From the NCBI GenBank assembly GCA_035235625.1, contig CP141140.1, positions 62,116,581 through 62,180,580 on the forward strand: a DNA stretch of 64,000 nt, in the 5' to 3' direction. Every line of letters starts with the position of its first letter. Positions within the stretch are counted from its first letter, which is position 1. A program made the translations under genes and the position numbers. The notes beneath the pieces were generated by a model. That model saw nothing but the letters and a program-made list of their open reading frames with translations, did not search any database and was not told the DNA's origin. Positions 60,602 to 64,000 of the stretch are shown here, in pieces. The stretch is from Saururus chinensis (taxonomy: Eukaryota; Streptophyta; Magnoliopsida; Piperales; Saururaceae).

Positions 60602-60762
60602 AACCCTGTTTGGGAGGCCGCATCAGGTGGGAAAAGTGCTTTGCCCACCAACTCTCCTCCTCAAGAGAGTTGGAGGGGAAAATGATTTTCCCCTCTTGAT
60701 GTGAAGTTTTGCACTCAAGAGGGGAAAGTGTTTTCCCCTCCAAAAAGCCTCTCAACAGGGCC
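60602..60762. mobile_element. Tourist-like MITE, foldback
   Basis: It is 161 bp with ends AACCCTGTTTGGGAGGC and (from the right) GGCCCTGTTGAGAGGC, flanked by TAA at 60599-60601 and 60763-60765. Inner runs of GAGGGGAAAA and TTTTCCCCTC pair as well, so it can fold on itself. It encodes nothing. Confidence 0.7.
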
Positions 60763-60765
60763 TAA

Positions 60766-62390
60766 AAAAGGAGGATTTAAAAGTAAATTATAAAAAGCTA
60801 GAAAGGGCACACTGGACAAATGAATTTTAGGAGGAAACTATTGCTCTTAACCATGATAATTAGGACCTAAAAGTAATTTTCTCTAATAGAAAAATGAGTA
60901 TTAAGAGAAATGCAAGGAGAAGCATAAAAGTTACTTGTTTCTTTTTTACTTTTCTTTTTTGCTATGTGTGAGAAGAACAAACTTCTTGAGGGACAAAGTA
61001 TAATTTGATTTTTTTTTCATAGCAATGTTTAAGTAGGTTGTTTAATTTAAGAATTGGGCTTGGGTGCCTCAACTATTCCCTTTTTGGTAAATAATCATAA
61101 TTTTTGGCATTGTTTATATTAAATGCTTGAATAATTTTTCTAAATGACATGGCCAAAGGCACCCAAAACTCATGTTAGCAACGTATTGAAAGGGTTGTCA
61201 AGCATCTTTTGTGCTATACTGTAGAGGTTTGGTCCCAATTCAGGCTTTAGGCTTGAGCTAACATGATTTTTAAACTAGGAAATTTGTGCTAGCATATGAA
61301 ATCATTTGTAAAGTTTGAGACCTTTTTTGGAATTTGGTTGACTACATGTGAATATAGAGAGGCCCATATATTAAAATGAGACCAAAATAGGTGAGCCCCT
61401 CTAGAAAGAGGCACTCAAATTCATTAGTAAAGTGGAGAAACTCAAATTTACTGGTGAACTTTTACCCACTATTGATGGCTCCATATGTATTGTGCAGAAA
61501 GAAGCACATAGGATTTGCGAAAAACTCATATTTGTACTTTAGATCTCATGGGTTTATGCGTGCACTGTAAATTTAGGGTCATCAACAGCTAGTAAAACTC
61601 TATCAACAACTCTGCTAATGAAGTTTTACCAAGGAATTTGAATTCGTTTGTAGATAGCCACTTTTGATTCGACTTGTCCCACGTATTTGGACCATTGTGG
61701 GCGTACTCAAATGATCCTATATGCAAGCTCACAGACATGGAGATCCTTCTTCTTGTTAACAATGGATGTAATGCACATTTCCTACCAGTTATGCAAGAAT
61801 GAAATGTGATTGGATATAGGCACACATATACCCCTTTTAGATATCTCTGTCGTTGATTAGACGTTGTGCTCACTGTACACTATACACATGTTATTGGGAC
61901 TAATTTATCAAAAACACACTACAATATTCGCCAGGCTTGAGGTTAAGCCAAGCTCAATCTATTGATATGATTCACCGGGTTACATTCGCATCGACAGTGT
62001 CTTTTAGAATATACAAAACAACATCTCCTTCAATTAATAAAAGGGGTATGCATTCATAAGTCATAATTGAATTATATCTAGGGAAATTTTCATATAGGAA
62101 GAGAGAGAATGAAATGAATCAAATTAGGCATCATGCCTTAAAAAAAATAACAAATAAGGCAAGGCCCCATGGCACATCGTTTAGGATAAGCACCCCATGC
62201 GCCACATAGTCCAGAAAAACCTAAAAACACCCTCAGACATTTTTTTTTGTTGCATCTTATCATGGATGTATCTCACGCTCTCGAAGTAGGATTCACTTAT
62301 TCTTGGTGTCATTGAATGCATCTCATCAAGCCTTATCAAATGAGTGGTGACATGGGCATCTTATCTTACACTTTTGCCTAACCACCATAA
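60766..62390. other. intergenic, no gene seen
   Basis: AT-rich DNA. A 94-codon minus-strand frame at 61589-61873 has no recognisable feature. I see nothing else in it. Confidence 0.5.
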
Positions 62391-62622
62391 TTGATTATCA
62401 CATTTTATATTCTTCGCAAGTTTTAACTCCATCGCAATTTTGATACTATATATCATCAAAATTTTAACATATATTATCGTAATTTCTAACCATCGTAATT
62501 TAGACATCGTCACTTATTAGAATCCTATACCCTCACAATTTAGACACCGCATACCACAGTAATTTAGATATCATATGCTATTGCAATAACTACCATTGAT
62601 ATTTTAACACATACCATTTTAG

Positions 62623-62679
<57 letters not shown>

Positions 62680-63560
62680 ATCACACTATCACAATTAGGC
62701 ACAATAAACTGTCGTAATCTACCCATCACAATTTAGACTACATCGCAATTTAGACCAGAGACCTATACCATACCATTACAATTTAAACACCATGTACCAT
62801 TGCAATGTAGGCACTATGTGTTATTGCATTCTACAATCACAATATACACTCCATCACAATCTAGACACCTAGATTGTCATACTTTAAACACCATATATCA
62901 TCGTAATTAGGCATTATATATTGTTGCAATCTAGCTGTTGTAGTTAAGACACCAAATACTATAACAATTTCTCCACGTCACAATTTAGATACAATGTACT
63001 CTCACAATTTCTACCTATTGCAATTTTGATATCTATACCATCACAATTTATGTATCGTATACTATCACAAATTTCTTTACCCATCACAATTTAGACACCC
63101 ATACCATCACAATATCATCAATATATGTCATCACAATATTAGAAAAATTTATGAGTCAATTGCACTTGCAATGGTACATTTTGCCGCATTTTGATGACTT
63201 TCCCAATATTACACCCCATCATACTTTCATTCCAATCCATCGCAATGTCCATCAAAATTACAAAGCAACATTATTACAATTCATTGCAATTAAAGTGCAT
63301 CACAACTATAGGCTATCACAACACAATCAAATGCATCACAATAATAATTAAATCAATTATAGAGCATCACATTTATAGTGTATCCAATTATAGATCATCA
63401 CATTCATAGTGAATCCAATTACTATGCATCTTACAATGCATCAAAATAATAATTAAATTAATTATAGATCATCACATTTATAGTGTATCTAATTATAGTG
63501 CATCACATTTATAGTGAATTCAATTACTATACATTGCATTTAAGGCCATCACAATTACAT
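62390..63560. repeat. degenerate short-period AT-rich repeat
   Basis: Words such as ATCACAATTTAGACACC, ACCATCACAATTTA and CATCGTAATTT recur every 15-35 bases with heavy divergence. From 63300 a longer unit of about 100 bp (CATCACAATAATAATTAAAT...CATCACATTTATAGTG) appears twice. This looks like a decayed satellite or an expanded part of a transposon. Confidence 0.65.
62624..62678. repeat. (TA)n microsatellite
   Basis: About 27 uninterrupted TA units. Confidence 0.95.
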
Positions 63561-63869
63561 ATCATAACAAATAGAATTAGAAGTCTGTGTTTGGACTTTA
63601 GAGTTTACTTGCATACTCTACCAATCTCTGCTTGCAGGCTCTGGGTAAAAGTTCCAATTCTTCCCCCTTTTTGTGCTTGTAATTCAATGTTATGTGTTTG
63701 GACTTCAAAGTTTATTCTCTGACATTGTAAATCAGCCAAATTTAGGTTGACCACAACAAACTCTATGTTGCAAACTCTACGTATCACTGTCTAGACTGGA
63801 TGTTTTATCCTAGGAGGCACAAATCTCAAGATTGCTTCTTTGAGTTACATTTATGGGGCAACAAATGAG

Positions 63870-63995
63870 AGAGAGGCTATAGATGAGAGACTTAGCGCAA
63901 AGAGGAGGACAATGGTGGGAGGGGAGGGTGGAGATGAGAGAGTTAGTGCAGAGAGGAGGAGAACAATGACGGTCAGGGGAGGGTGGAGATGAAAT
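63870..63995. repeat. GA-rich tandem repeat
   Basis: A unit of about 51-55 bp (AGATGAGAGACTTAGCGCAAAGAGGAGG...GGGAGGGTGG) begins at 63881 and 63932, and a third start is at 63987, just before the end of the window. Confidence 0.65.
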
Positions 63996-64000
63996 TTGAG

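Overview
This window looks like nuclear DNA of a flowering plant. It is AT-rich, holds only two well-supported genes in 64 kb, and is mostly old transposons. The two genes are a chalcone isomerase (10615-16423, + strand, four exons) and a single-exon gene for a small basic plant-specific protein (49621-50028, + strand). CHI exons 1-2 are much richer in GC than exons 3-4. Such a 5'-to-3' gradient is common in monocots, so a non-grass monocot is my guess, but I cannot name the species.

Layout. 1-1351: GA and CT low-complexity tracts and one end of a CACTA transposon. 1352-6676: a long-LTR (Gypsy type) element on the minus strand, with a tRNA primer site at the LTR edge. 6677-10380: intergenic DNA with a TATCG-rich palindromic repeat. 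10384-16582: CHI with MYB-type promoter sites and a 4.87-kb second intron holding a hAT-like element and a hairpin MITE. 17240-23370: a decayed Copia element on the minus strand, split by a long LTR. 23371-48530: a nest of long LTRs up to five levels deep. 48531-50530: the small-protein gene. 50531-55480: mostly unassigned. 55481-60414: two more solo LTRs. 60415-64000: a Tourist-like MITE, a degenerate AT-rich repeat and GA-rich tandem repeats.

I sorted the LTR-type repeats into families by comparing copies inside the window. Family A has four copies of about 3.3-4.1 kb, B has several copies of about 4 kb, D has two of 1.5-2.0 kb and E has one of 2.5 kb. Most start TG, end CA (some termini mutated) and sit between 5-bp duplications. 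Copies of A, B and D have a TATA motif about 250-380 bp inside the TGTAA... end. None has recognisable Gypsy coding sequence beside it, so most are probably solo LTRs. A and D also share a roughly 100-bp block near their 3' ends.

The two genes have no evident functional link. CHI acts in the flavonoid pathway, and its promoter carries the AC-type sites that R2R3-MYB regulators of phenylpropanoid genes bind. I saw no tRNA, rRNA, CRISPR array or prokaryote-type operon, although I could not run dedicated RNA searches. The family names are my own labels and all coordinates were read by eye.
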